This document shows, piece by piece, positions 21,604 to 30,423 of a stretch of DNA of 64,000 nt (positions are counted from its first letter, which is position 1; every line of letters begins with the position of its first letter). Position numbers and translations under genes: made by a program. Where the stretch lies: contig JAJGOT010000039.1 in the NCBI GenBank assembly GCA_022457155.1, forward strand, positions 1,596,001 through 1,660,000, written 5' to 3'. The notes under the pieces were generated by a model. It searched no databases. It saw only the letters and a list, made by a program, of their open reading frames with translations, and was not told where the DNA came from. Origin of the DNA: Cladopsammia gracilis. Taxonomy: Eukaryota; Cnidaria; Anthozoa; Scleractinia; Dendrophylliidae.

Positions 21604-22359
21604 TTAGTGAATAGAGGTGTAAACATCCGGAATTTCCACGTGATCGTTCCCTGAATTCTGATCTCCAAGGGAATACCAGGCTTCTAAAAAGAGTCGTTTG
21701 TGATAATTAGTGACTTTGTTTACGATTTCAATGTTATCAAAATCTATAGCGTGATCTAATTCGAAAACATGTTGAACAATCTTGGAGTTGCGATCAAATG
21801 TTTTAACAGTTTGTTTGTGTTCGGTGACTCTCGTCTTGATTGATCTTCCGGTTTGTCCATAGTACACGAAATCGCAGTCCTTACAACTCAACTTATAGAT
21901 TACATTTGTGGTGTCTTGCGGCGAGGCCTGATCTTTCGGTCTTGGGAAGTGATGATTTAAAGTTCTTATCGGCTTGTAGCCGACTTTCACTCCTTCGTTC
22001 TTCAATACTCTGGATAATCTGTCAGACACTCCTTTGATGTAAGGCGGGATAACGAAACTCTTAGCAGGGACCTGGGATTCAGTAGAGGTATTATTGTTGT
22101 GACAAGATGAACGTGACTGTCTTGCGGATTCGCATTTCTTAATAAATCCGCGAGGATAATTATTTTCCGCTAACACCTTCAGAACGTGTTTCCTTTCCTT
22201 GCGTTTGCCTCGGTTAGTGGAGGGGACCTTGTTAGCTCTGTCTAGTAGGGTGTTAACCACAGACTGTTTATGTTCACCGGGATGATGGGATCCAAAATCA
22301 AGATACTTGTCAGTGTGGGTAGATTTTCTATACACCTCTACTTGAACTCGTCCATTCAT
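21604..22359 (-). CDS. Penelope copy A, GIY-YIG endonuclease part (251 residues)
   Basis: Begins 'NGRVQVEVYRKSTHTDKY', the end of the RT/thumb region. It continues to 'CKDCDFVYYGQTGRSIKTR', where CxxC precedes the G-x-Y...Y-G pattern of a GIY-YIG nuclease, and ends 'EIPDVYTSIH'. The nuclease nicks target DNA for reverse transcription. It follows the RT frame after a TGA and a four-base repeat, in a different phase; relatives usually have one long ORF. Confidence 0.9.
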   Translation of the reverse strand: MNGRVQVEVYRKSTHTDKYLDFGSHHPGEHKQSVVNTLLDRANKVPSTNRGKRKERKHVLKVLAENNYPRGFIKKCESARQSRSSCHNNNTSTESQVPAKSFVIPPYIKGVSDRLSRVLKNEGVKVGYKPIRTLNHHFPRPKDQASPQDTTNVIYKLSCKDCDFVYYGQTGRSIKTRVTEHKQTVKTFDRNSKIVQHVFELDHAIDFDNIEIVNKVTNYHKRLFLEAWYSLGDQNSGNDHVEIPDVYTSIH

Positions 22360-22363
22360 TCAT

Positions 22364-24058
22364 TCAAACAGTGAGCGTATCAAGAAAGGAGAGACGGTTG
22401 TTATCTTCGGTTTCGATGGTAAACCGTATGTGGGGGTTGACCGCATTAAGAGTGGCATGAAATTCTTGTATATGTTGTTTCTGTAAACAAGCGTGACTAT
22501 CGTCCACATACCTAAACCACCAGCGAGGGGGGTGTGGGGAAGTTGAGATGGCTGTTTCTTCCACGTGTTCCATGACAAGGTTGGCGATGGTTGCACTAAT
22601 AGGAGACCCCATGGCGCACCCGAATATCTGTTTGTAGTAATAACCATCATAGGTGAAAAAACTGTTACTGAGGACGAATTCCAAAAGTCTCAAGATATTC
22701 GTCACAGATATACTGGTGCGTTGGGCCAGGCTTGCGTCCTGGTGTAGCCTGTCACGTACAACTCGTAATGCCAGATCGACTGGTATAGATGTAAACAGTG
22801 AAACCACGTCGAAAGAAATCATCACTTCGTCCTCAGAAATCAGTCGGTTCTTGATTTGTTGGGCAAAGATAGTACTGTTTTTAACCGAGTACTTCTCGTG
22901 AAGAAGAGGAGTCAAGATCACAACAAGATGTCTGGATAGATTGTAAGTGGACGTGTTAACGCAGCTAGTGATGAGGCGGAGAGGTACGTTGGCTTTGTGA
23001 ATCTTGGGCAGGCCATAGAAAGTTGCAGACATTGCATCGGTACTATGAAGATGGCGGTAGAGATTCTGTTCTATCTGGCCTCTATCTTGGTCCTGCTCTG
23101 ACGGGGTAGATCTTATTTCCGTCAAAAGTTTGTTTAAATCTTTTTCAACCTTGGATGTGGGGTTCCTGCGTTTGTCTGTGATCTTTTTGTAAGTGTGTTC
23201 ATCATTCAGGAGTTCAGTCACCTTTTTTTGGTAGTCTTCGGAGTTCATGACAACCACGGCTCTGCCTTTGTCAGCTGGTACAATTGTAATAGACGTGTCG
23301 GTTCTAAGGTTGCGTAAAGCGGTGATCTGTTGTTTTGAGATGTTATTAGGCAACTGGGGTTTGCTGTTCTTTAAAACATTTGCTGCTGCAGCCCTGATAG
23401 AGGCTTTCACGTGTTGTAGAAGGCGGAAAATGCCTGATTCGATGTTGGATACAATGTCGGAAACAGGTATAGATTTTGGTGTAGTGGCGAAATTTAAACC
23501 CTTGGCAAGAACCGCCTTTTCCTGTGTGTCAAGCTGTCGATTGGACAGGTTAACAACCCAACGATCTTTGTCGACATAGGATCCTGTTTGAGACGCTCTG
23601 ATGATGTTTAATTTGCGTGAGTGTCTCGTCTTGATTTTATTAGTTAACCTCTGGACATTATGTGCGATGACTCTGCTGAGCATTTGGAAGTGTTCCGGGT
23701 CTAGTTGAGTGGACAACTCGTGAGTAGAAGCGTCGAGTTGTTCTTTCAAACGTGAGATTCTATTGTGTAAACGCTGGATGCGGAGTCTTACGAAACTCCA
23801 GCCCGCTTTTATTGCAATTTTAAAACCTTCTTTACATCTGATAGGAGGGTTGAAGCGTAGACTGACTGGCAGATGTTTCGCTCTTTTTAGTTCATGGTTG
23901 AAGGTTAAATGCTGCTTCTGTTTGACGATGTTGACAGATGTCCGTTCCAAGTTTCTTGCCATCTTCATAACTTGTGGACCATATTGTGAATAAATTGTTC
24001 TATAAATGGTGAATTTGCAGCCAGGATTCATAACTATAAACTGGAAAGGAGTTGACAC
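22364..24058 (-). CDS. Penelope copy A, reverse transcriptase part (564 residues)
   Basis: Residues 1-280 form the N-terminal extension. The RT core shows 'YGLPKIHKANVPLR', the catalytic Asp in 'MISFDVVSLFTSIP', 'GCAMGSPISATIANLVME', and the catalytic pair in 'FRYVDDSHA'. Penelope RTs are related to telomerase. The ATG at 24056-24058 lies just inside the LTR-like unit. The frame ends 'LSFLDTLTV' at a TGA within TGAATGAATGAATGG; the endonuclease resumes in another phase. Confidence 0.93.
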   Translation of the reverse strand: MSTPFQFIVMNPGCKFTIYRTIYSQYGPQVMKMARNLERTSVNIVKQKQHLTFNHELKRAKHLPVSLRFNPPIRCKEGFKIAIKAGWSFVRLRIQRLHNRISRLKEQLDASTHELSTQLDPEHFQMLSRVIAHNVQRLTNKIKTRHSRKLNIIRASQTGSYVDKDRWVVNLSNRQLDTQEKAVLAKGLNFATTPKSIPVSDIVSNIESGIFRLLQHVKASIRAAAANVLKNSKPQLPNNISKQQITALRNLRTDTSITIVPADKGRAVVVMNSEDYQKKVTELLNDEHTYKKITDKRRNPTSKVEKDLNKLLTEIRSTPSEQDQDRGQIEQNLYRHLHSTDAMSATFYGLPKIHKANVPLRLITSCVNTSTYNLSRHLVVILTPLLHEKYSVKNSTIFAQQIKNRLISEDEVMISFDVVSLFTSIPVDLALRVVRDRLHQDASLAQRTSISVTNILRLLEFVLSNSFFTYDGYYYKQIFGCAMGSPISATIANLVMEHVEETAISTSPHPPRWWFRYVDDSHACLQKQHIQEFHATLNAVNPHIRFTIETEDNNRLSFLDTLTV

Positions 24059-24414
24059 TGGCTTGAATAAAAAACGTAAAAGCTGCTAAGAACTAAAACG
24101 TTTTCTGTTTGTAAAAATAGACGTTTCGACTACAAAAACTCGAGTCTTCATCAGTGATGACAATTAACACATAACATGCAAATATATATAGTCTACAAAT
24201 TATGCAAATATGCTGGTATATTGGCACCATGGCGACGTGACGACTTGAGAACTCAATTAGTGAATAGAGGTGTAAACATCCGGAATTTCCACGTGATCGT
24301 TCCCTGAATTCTGATCTCCAAGGGAATACCAGGCTTCTAAAAAGAGTCGTTTGTGATAATTAGTGAATTTGTTTACGATTTCAATGTTATCAAAATCTAT
24401 AGCGTGATCTAATT
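24041..24414 (-). repeat. Internal Penelope pseudo-LTR with end of an endonuclease ORF
   Basis: Same sequence and orientation as 21388-21760 at a distance of exactly 2653 bp. It includes the last 50 or so codons of the GIY-YIG ORF and then switches abruptly to plus-strand copy B at 24415. Confidence 0.9.
24120..24154 (-). ncRNA. Hammerhead ribozyme core in the Penelope LTR, copy 2
   Basis: Identical to the core at 21467-21501: CTGATGA, GACT/AGTC stem, GAAAC, GTC. It lies just upstream of the copy A reverse transcriptase, where it could trim the 5' end of a transcript. Confidence 0.7.
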
Positions 24415-24431
24415 GCCCGGAACACTTCCAA

Positions 24432-25751
24432 ATGCTCAGCAGAGTCATCGCACATAATGTCCAGAGGTTAACTAATAAAATCAAGACGAGACACTCACGC
24501 AAATTAAACATCATCAGAGCGTCTCAAACAGGATCCTATGTCGACAAAGATCGTTGGGTTGTTAACCTGTCCAATCGACAGCTTGACACACAGGAAAAGG
24601 CGGTTCTTGCCAATGGTTTAAATTTCGCCACTACACCAAAATCTATACCTGTTCCCGACATTGTATCCAACATCGAATCAGGCATTTTCCGCCTTCCACA
24701 ACACGTGAAAGCCTCTATCAGAGCTGCAGCAGCAAATGTTTTAAAGAACAGCAAACCCCAGTTGCCTAATAACATCTCAAAACAACAGATCACTGCTTTA
24801 CGCAACCTTAGAACCGACACGTCTATTACAATTGTACCAGCTGACAAAGGCAGTGCCGTAGTTGTCATGAACTCCGAAGACTACCAAAAAAAGGTGACTG
24901 AACTCCTGAATGATGAACACACTTACAAAAAGATCACAGACAAACGCAGGAACCCCACATCCAAGGTTGAAAAAGATTTAAACAAACTTTTGACGGAAAT
25001 AAGATCTACCCCGTCAGAGCAGGACCAAGATAGAGGCCAGATAGAACAGAATCTCTACCGCCATCTTCATAGCACCGATGCAATGTCTGCAACTTTCTAT
25101 GGCCTGCCCAAGATTCACAAAGCCAACGTACCTCTACGCCCCATCACTAGCTGCGTTAACACGTCCACTTACAATCTATCCAGACATCTTGTTGTGATCT
25201 TGACTCCTCTTCTTCACGAGAAGTACTCGGTCAAAAACAGTACTATCTTTGCCCAACAAATCAAGAACCGACTGATTTCTGAGGACGAAGTGATGATTTC
25301 TTTCGACGTGGTTTCACTGTTTACATCTATACCAGTCGATCTGGCATTCCGAGTTGTACGTGACAGGCTACACCAGGACGCAAGCCTGGCCCAACGCACC
25401 AGTATATCTGTGACGAATATCTTGAGACTTTTGGAATTCGTCCTCAGTAACAGTTTTTTCACCTATGATGGTTATTACTACAAACAGATATTCGGGTGCG
25501 CCATGGGGTCTCCTATTAGTGCAACCATCGCCAACCTTGTCATGGAACACGTGGAAGCAACAGCCATCTCAACTTCCCCACACCCCCCTCGCTGGTGGTT
25601 TAGGTATGTGGACGATAGTCACGCTTGTTTACAGAAACAACATATACAAGAATTTCATGCCACTCTTAATGCGGTCAACCCCCACATACGGTTTACCATC
25701 GAAACCGAAGATAACAACCGTCTCTCCTTTCTTGATACGCTCACTGTTTGA
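24432..25751 (+). CDS. Penelope copy B, reverse transcriptase, 5'-truncated
   Basis: Starts inside the RT N-terminal extension ('MLSRVIAHNVQRLTNK'), matching copy A from about residue 125. All catalytic motifs are kept: 'MISFDVVSLFTSIP', 'GCAMGSPISATIANLVME' and 'FRYVDDSHA'. It differs from copy A at only a few residues and ends with the same TGA before the endonuclease. Confidence 0.92.
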   Translation: MLSRVIAHNVQRLTNKIKTRHSRKLNIIRASQTGSYVDKDRWVVNLSNRQLDTQEKAVLANGLNFATTPKSIPVPDIVSNIESGIFRLPQHVKASIRAAAANVLKNSKPQLPNNISKQQITALRNLRTDTSITIVPADKGSAVVVMNSEDYQKKVTELLNDEHTYKKITDKRRNPTSKVEKDLNKLLTEIRSTPSEQDQDRGQIEQNLYRHLHSTDAMSATFYGLPKIHKANVPLRPITSCVNTSTYNLSRHLVVILTPLLHEKYSVKNSTIFAQQIKNRLISEDEVMISFDVVSLFTSIPVDLAFRVVRDRLHQDASLAQRTSISVTNILRLLEFVLSNSFFTYDGYYYKQIFGCAMGSPISATIANLVMEHVEATAISTSPHPPRWWFRYVDDSHACLQKQHIQEFHATLNAVNPHIRFTIETEDNNRLSFLDTLTV

Positions 25752-25755
25752 ATGA

Positions 25756-26511
25756 ATGAATGGACGAGTTCAAGTAGAGGTGTATAGAAAATCTACCCAC
25801 ACTGACAAGTATCTTGATTTTGGATCCCATCATCCCGGTGAACATAAACAGTCTGTGGTTAACACCCTACTAGACAGAGCTAACAAGGTCCCCTCCACTA
25901 ACCGAGGCAAACGCAAGGAAAGGAAACACGTTCTGAAGGTGTTAGCGGAAAATAATTATCCTCGCGGATTTATTAAGAAATGCGAATCCGCAAGACAGTC
26001 ACGTTCATCTCGTCACAACAATAATACCTCTACTGAATCCCAGGTCCCTGCTAAGAGTTTCGTTATCCTGCCTTACATCAAAGGAGTGTCTGACAGATTA
26101 TCCAGAGTATTGAAGAACGAAGGAGTGAAAGTCGGCTACAAGCCGATAAGAACTTTAAATCATCACTTCCCAAGACCGAAAGATCAGGCCTCGCCGCAAG
26201 ACACCACAAATGTAATCTATAAGTTGAGTTGTAAGGACTGCGATTTCGTGTACTATGGACAAACCGGAAGATCAATCAAGACGAGAGTCACCGAACACAA
26301 ACAAACTGTTAAAACATTTGATCGCAACTCCAACATTGCTCAACATGTTTTCGAATTAGATCACGCTATAGATTTTGATAACATTGAAATCGTAAACAAA
26401 GTCACTAATTATCACAAACGACTCTTTTTAGAAGCCTGGTATTCTCTTAGAGATCAGAATTCAGGGAACGATCACGTGGAAATTCCGGATGTTTACACCT
26501 CTATTCAATAA
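25756..26511 (+). CDS. Penelope copy B, GIY-YIG endonuclease part
   Basis: Same 251-residue frame as copy A, with 'CKDCDFVYYGQTGRS' intact and a handful of substitutions. It begins four bases after the RT stop, in another phase, exactly as in copy A. Confidence 0.9.
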   Translation: MNGRVQVEVYRKSTHTDKYLDFGSHHPGEHKQSVVNTLLDRANKVPSTNRGKRKERKHVLKVLAENNYPRGFIKKCESARQSRSSRHNNNTSTESQVPAKSFVILPYIKGVSDRLSRVLKNEGVKVGYKPIRTLNHHFPRPKDQASPQDTTNVIYKLSCKDCDFVYYGQTGRSIKTRVTEHKQTVKTFDRNSNIAQHVFELDHAIDFDNIEIVNKVTNYHKRLFLEAWYSLRDQNSGNDHVEIPDVYTSIQ

Positions 26512-26613
26512 TTGAGTTCTCAAGTCGTCACGTCGCCATGGTGCCAATATACCAGCATATCTGCATAATTTGTAGACTATATATATTTGCATGTTATGTG
26601 TTAATTATCATCA

Positions 26614-26648
26614 CTGATGAAGACTCGAGTTTTTGTAGTCGAAACATC
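26614..26648 (+). ncRNA. Hammerhead ribozyme core in the Penelope LTR, copy 3
   Basis: Plus-strand CTGATGA, GACT/AGTC stem II, GAAAC, then ATC in place of GTC. AUC is still an allowed cleavage triplet. It follows the copy B endonuclease by about 100 bp. Confidence 0.65.
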
Positions 26649-26779
26649 TATTTTTACAAACAGAAAACGTTTTAGTTCTTAGCAGCTTTTACGTTTTTTA
26701 TTCAAGCCAGTGTCAACTCCTTTCCAGTTTATAGTTATGAATCCTGGCTGCAATTTCACCATTTTTAGATCATATGATT

Positions 26780-27550
26780 TCATTTTATTACCTTTTTCAA
26801 GATAAGAGAGAATGCTGTATCAGCTCCATTCAGATTAACAATCCTCCTTCGGCCATCAGTGATATAGATTCGAATGGAGCTCACCGTGTTTTTATTTACA
26901 GGGCTGAATGTGATTCTCATGGGTTCCAAAGTGAAACTATATGATGCCTGCAGAACAGATGTTGAAAAGGAGAAGATGATATCACTCTCTTCCCCATCCA
27001 CAAGTGAATCATCTGTGAGATCGCAATGAACGTTCAACATATCAGTATCTTGGCTGAGGCTTGGAACTTTGGGGCCAACATTAACTCTGTATGTCAGAAT
27101 CTTTTTATCGAAACCAATGAGATCGTTGAAATTGGATTGGATGAGATCAAGTTGATAAATTTCTGTTAGTGTGATTGTTACTCTGAAGGTTGTGAGACTA
27201 AAAGCAAGATTGATTGGGAATTTTTCATTTTTACCTGGGGTGGATCCTGCGAGGGGGCCTGTTGCTTTTTGAATTGCCGCATTCATCGTGGGATAATCCC
27301 AAACCCCAGCAGGAAAGGTGATATTGGAAAATGTTTTCCCACCATCAGAGTTGAACCTGATCAGCTGATTATTCAATGTCGCATTGATGTTATGCCACGT
27401 AAAACTCATATTGATAATTCTGTTAAGCCCAACAACATATCGTTCATTTGGGTCCAAAACGATTGGCTGATTGAATGTCGTTGTGAAATTTTCTGGTTTG
27501 TTTCCGCCTGTCTTGACGGCGTAGGATGACAGGACAATTTCTCTTTCCAT
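26780..27550 (-). CDS. Penton-like minor capsid protein (single jelly-roll), intact
   Basis: A 256-residue frame from the ATG at 27548-27550 opens 'MEREIVLSSYAVKTGG' and continues with 'PIVLDPNERYVVGLNRI'. It is beta-rich throughout, with the family pattern of an N-terminal 'F...F..PI.L' strand pair followed by 'NMSF.WHNI'. Polinton penton-like proteins form pentamers at the capsid vertices. The stop TGA overlaps the ATG of the next gene (ATGA), and this is where the Penelope insertion landed. Because the duplication kept the stop, this gene survived. It has no frameshift, unlike most of its neighbours. Confidence 0.8.
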   Translation of the reverse strand: MEREIVLSSYAVKTGGNKPENFTTTFNQPIVLDPNERYVVGLNRIINMSFTWHNINATLNNQLIRFNSDGGKTFSNITFPAGVWDYPTMNAAIQKATGPLAGSTPGKNEKFPINLAFSLTTFRVTITLTEIYQLDLIQSNFNDLIGFDKKILTYRVNVGPKVPSLSQDTDMLNVHCDLTDDSLVDGEESDIIFSFSTSVLQASYSFTLEPMRITFSPVNKNTVSSIRIYITDGRRRIVNLNGADTAFSLILKKVIK

Positions 27551-27551
27551 T

Positions 27552-28466
27552 TTAGGGTTTGAAATAGTTTCTGAAGAGCTTCTCGTGCTGGGATCTGTTG
27601 ATGAATCCCTCTTTCAGGAGAAGATCGAGAATTGACACCCCCTCATTTCTGTTTGCCAGATTGGAATTCCCAGCATTGATGGAGCCATAGATGACTTCAA
27701 GTTTCTGGAGAAGTTCTTTGGGATTGGAGAAAAAACGGATGGCTCCACCCCCTCGGCCCCTGATTCCCGAATCTGTCAATGTTGTCGCTTTCTTTTTGTA
27801 ATGATTTATGTATTCATTTAATGCTCGGAATGAACGATCTATCCTTTGATGCTGGATCTGCTTTTGCTCTTCCGTTATTTCCCCTTTCTTGAATTTATTG
27901 GTAAAAGACGCTTTTAAGCCTTTCAATTGATTTCTTCTATAGTTTGCAATGGTTTGCAGATCCCTCAGATAGTTTTTTCTCCTCGCTGATGAAAAATTTG
28001 ATTCATTGAGGATTTTGCCTACTTTCTCATAATTGTCAATATCCAAATCATCCAAAATTTTATTGGCTTCTTCTCCCTCTGCTAGTTCATACTCACCCGA
28101 TGCCAGTTCATAATCCGGCAATGGCTCTTCGTATTCCGGGGGATCTTCTCCTAACTCTTGCTGTATTTCTTCATATGTTGGGGGGCCTGGAATTTGTTTC
28201 GCTGCTTGCGGTGGAACAATCCTATCATCAAACAGGCCTGCCACATCCATTTCTTCAAATGGGTCTTCTTCTACCGCATAATCTATCTCTCCAACTTTCT
28301 TTTTCCGGGGTTTTGACGGCAGTGGAGCCCTCCAATTCGACGCAATAACGTCATCTAATTTCGATGTTATGGGTTTGAACGTTTTTTCATATCCTATTTG
28401 ACTTGTTTCTTCACCCAACTTTTTCTGGGTGATAGCATCATGAACAAAGTTGATTTTTTTACCCAA
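27552..28466 (-). CDS. PPxY-motif protein, probable membrane-budding or trafficking adaptor
   Basis: About 304 residues. The N-terminal third is Pro/acidic and carries two PPxY motifs, in 'GPPTYEEIQ' and 'DPPEYEEP', plus a related 'PLPDYELASGEYEL'. PPxY binds WW domains of NEDD4-type ubiquitin ligases and serves as a late domain in retroviruses and in adenovirus protein VI. The C-terminal two thirds is helical and basic, ending 'EKLFRNYFKP'. It sits between penton and packaging ATPase. The frame is open but has no ATG: the last upstream stop is followed by a TTG-started segment, so the start codon appears lost. Confidence 0.65.
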   Translation of the reverse strand: MGKKINFVHDAITQKKLGEETSQIGYEKTFKPITSKLDDVIASNWRAPLPSKPRKKKVGEIDYAVEEDPFEEMDVAGLFDDRIVPPQAAKQIPGPPTYEEIQQELGEDPPEYEEPLPDYELASGEYELAEGEEANKILDDLDIDNYEKVGKILNESNFSSARRKNYLRDLQTIANYRRNQLKGLKASFTNKFKKGEITEEQKQIQHQRIDRSFRALNEYINHYKKKATTLTDSGIRGRGGGAIRFFSNPKELLQKLEVIYGSINAGNSNLANRNEGVSILDLLLKEGFINRSQHEKLFRNYFKP

Positions 28467-28582
28467 AGCAGATTTGCTTTTAGCAATTTCTTACTATTTC
28501 AATAAACTCATTTTATTACTCACAGATATAAATTTGGGATGTAGAACAAGATATAGAACAAGATGATGTTCTACATAATAAA

Positions 28583-29218
28583 ATGAAGATCCCAAATTAT
28601 GATTGCCATGACCCAATCACAAATTTCGAGCAGCTGCATCCTTTCATGCCTGATCGAGCTTTCAGAATGCTTATCTGTGGCCCTTCAGGGTCAGGAAAAA
28701 CAAATGTTCTTCTGGATATGATCCTCCGCCCGCTGCTGTATTACGATAAAATTTATCTCTATGCGAAAAATCTTGAACAATCCAAATATCAGCATCTGCT
28801 GAAAACATTTCGTCCAATCAGCAAAGAAGCTGGGTATGGCGTCGTGGAAGCATCCCCGGATGAAATCATCCCAGTTTCGGCATTTTCAGATAAAAATCAA
28901 AAACTGGTTGTTTTTGATGATTTTGTTTGCGAAAAGAATCAAAAGCCATTGATTGATTATTTCATTCAAGGGCGGCATAAGAATTGCTCTGTCGTGTATC
29001 TTTCGCAAAGTTATTTCAGAACACCAAAAGATATCCGCGTGAATTGTTCGCATTTTTGCATCTTCGAATTCCCCAGCAACAATGAAGTTTCCCTGCTCTG
29101 CAGGGAGACACAAGTCGCCAAGGAAGATTATGTGAAGGCAACGCATGACCCATTCTCTTTCCTGTACGTGGATAAGCCGAGGAAATTCATGGCCAAAAAC
29201 TTTGATGAAAGACTTTAA
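28583..29218 (+). CDS. Packaging ATPase (FtsK-HerA/A32-type), intact
   Basis: 211 residues from ATG 28583. Walker A is 'GPSGSGKT' (residues 33-40). Walker B is 'LVVFDDF' (about 108-114), followed by 'VVYLSQSYF', the sensor-like strand of this family. These enzymes pump the genome into the empty capsid. The gene is transcribed away from the capsid genes on its left, with about 115 bp between them. It is one of the few undamaged genes here. Confidence 0.93.
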   Translation: MKIPNYDCHDPITNFEQLHPFMPDRAFRMLICGPSGSGKTNVLLDMILRPLLYYDKIYLYAKNLEQSKYQHLLKTFRPISKEAGYGVVEASPDEIIPVSAFSDKNQKLVVFDDFVCEKNQKPLIDYFIQGRHKNCSVVYLSQSYFRTPKDIRVNCSHFCIFEFPSNNEVSLLCRETQVAKEDYVKATHDPFSFLYVDKPRKFMAKNFDERL

Positions 29219-29219
29219 A

Positions 29220-29507
29220 ATGAGCTATTCAAATGGAATGCTGTCCGATAAAACAACCACCTCCCAGAGAGGGGAAGATGGACTGCCAGGCGTTGGTTTT
29301 AAGCTGACACCAGCGTGGGATTATGATATTCAAAGGAAAAGAATGACCAATGTCGCTGAAGGAACAGCGAATTCGGATGCCATCACAAAACATCAAGTTG
29401 ACACGCTTGCAATTCAATTGAGGGCAGATTCACTTCAGGTTGATGGTTCCTCGCATATGACTGGGGATCTTGATCTCAGGGGGCAAAACCTCATTAACCC
29501 CGGGTAA
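29220..29507 (+). CDS. Short fibre-like protein with collagen-like and tail-fibre repeat
   Basis: Begins two bases after the ATPase stop. It holds 'GEDGLPGVGF', a brief Gly-x-y run, then a repeat 'HMTGDLDLRGQNLINPG', which is the same motif as in the longer fibre gene downstream and resembles phage tail-fibre repeats. It could be an N-terminal shaft segment of the fibre, cut off by a stop codon six bases before the next ATG, or a separate short fibre. Confidence 0.6.
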   Translation: MSYSNGMLSDKTTTSQRGEDGLPGVGFKLTPAWDYDIQRKRMTNVAEGTANSDAITKHQVDTLAIQLRADSLQVDGSSHMTGDLDLRGQNLINPG

Positions 29508-29513
29508 ATAAAA

Positions 29514-30422
29514 ATGAATCGCAAACTCATCACAAATCTGGCCACTGATGAATCAAATGATTTGTCAGCGGTGAGTGTGATCACCCTGAAAAAATTCCAC
29601 CCAAATGCACCTGCACCAACGCATGAAGTCACGAAGTGTATTGATTTAAAGCATCTGTTCAATATCAGAAATTCAAAACAAAATTCTTTTGATTTTTATC
29701 GCACTCATTATGATACGATTCCATGTTTTGAAGATATCCGGGGAATATTTCTCAGTCGAAAAGAAGAATTTCCGATGGAGGTTCAACTCGACATGAATCA
29801 TCACAGCATCACTAACCTCAAAGACCCCGAATATGGAGGAGAAGCTGCGACTAAAACATATGTTGATTCTGCCATCTCCCACGTTGTCTCTGCCACTGCA
29901 AACTCAATCTCCATGAGACTCCCTCTATCAGGAGGAACAATGACAGGTGAGTTGAATATGAACGCCTTCAAAATCAAAAATCTTCCAACTCCAGAATCAG
30001 CTGCTGATGCCACCCCAAAACAATATGTAGACATATCACTGAATCTGCAGAAGCAAGATCTTGAAGCAAAGATCAATCAGTCTCATATCTCTTCCGTTTC
30101 CCATCCGAAAGATGAATTCCGATATTTGATGGAAGATGTGGATGAATCAAGCTCTGAATATGGGATTGTCGTAAATGGAATAAATGATTTTCCAGATTCT
30201 TCACATCTTTTCAATAAGAAGGCATATGATTTATTATTTTCTCGAAATGGAAATAATCGCTACTCCGGTAGATTAGGGTTCAATATGTATAAACTACCTG
30301 AAGGTGAATACACGATTTGCATTGAATTCTTTCCAGGCACAATGGGGAATGTTAGTGTTAATGTTCAGAGTGTCAGCCTGAATATCAATCGACAATCAAC
30401 AAAACAATTTTCGGATCCATGA
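29514..30422 (+). pseudogene. Fibre/spike-like protein, N-terminal part, cut by an insertion
   Basis: From ATG 29514. Three copies of a shaft repeat are visible: 'MEVQLDMNHHSITNLKDPE' with 'EAATKTYVD', 'GGTMTGELNMNAFKIKNLP' with 'ADATPKQYVD', and the start region 'MNRKLITNL'. This M-x-G-x-L/I-x-M-x-x-x-x-I-x-N-L plus D-A-x-x-K-x-Y-V-D pattern is typical of phage tail-fibre shafts. It is followed by a beta-rich region. The frame ends at a TGA created by the inverted-repeat element starting at 30424. The head of the protein continues at 31742. Confidence 0.75.
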
Positions 30423-30423
30423 C

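Larger units (their letters stand above)
21383..26769. mobile_element. Penelope-like retroelement pair in inverted arrangement
   Basis: The insert is flanked by a 13-bp duplication TCATATGATTTCA (21370-21382 and 26770-26782). Copy A lies on the minus strand (21388-24040, 2653 bp). A second LTR-like unit in the same orientation (24041-24414) is joined to copy B on the plus strand (24415 to about 26760), which lacks its 5' part. Such pseudo-LTR arrangements with an inverted, 5'-truncated partner are characteristic of Penelope-like elements. The two copies differ at only a handful of residues, and ORF lengths are the same, so the insertion is young compared with the Polinton around it. Confidence 0.93.
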
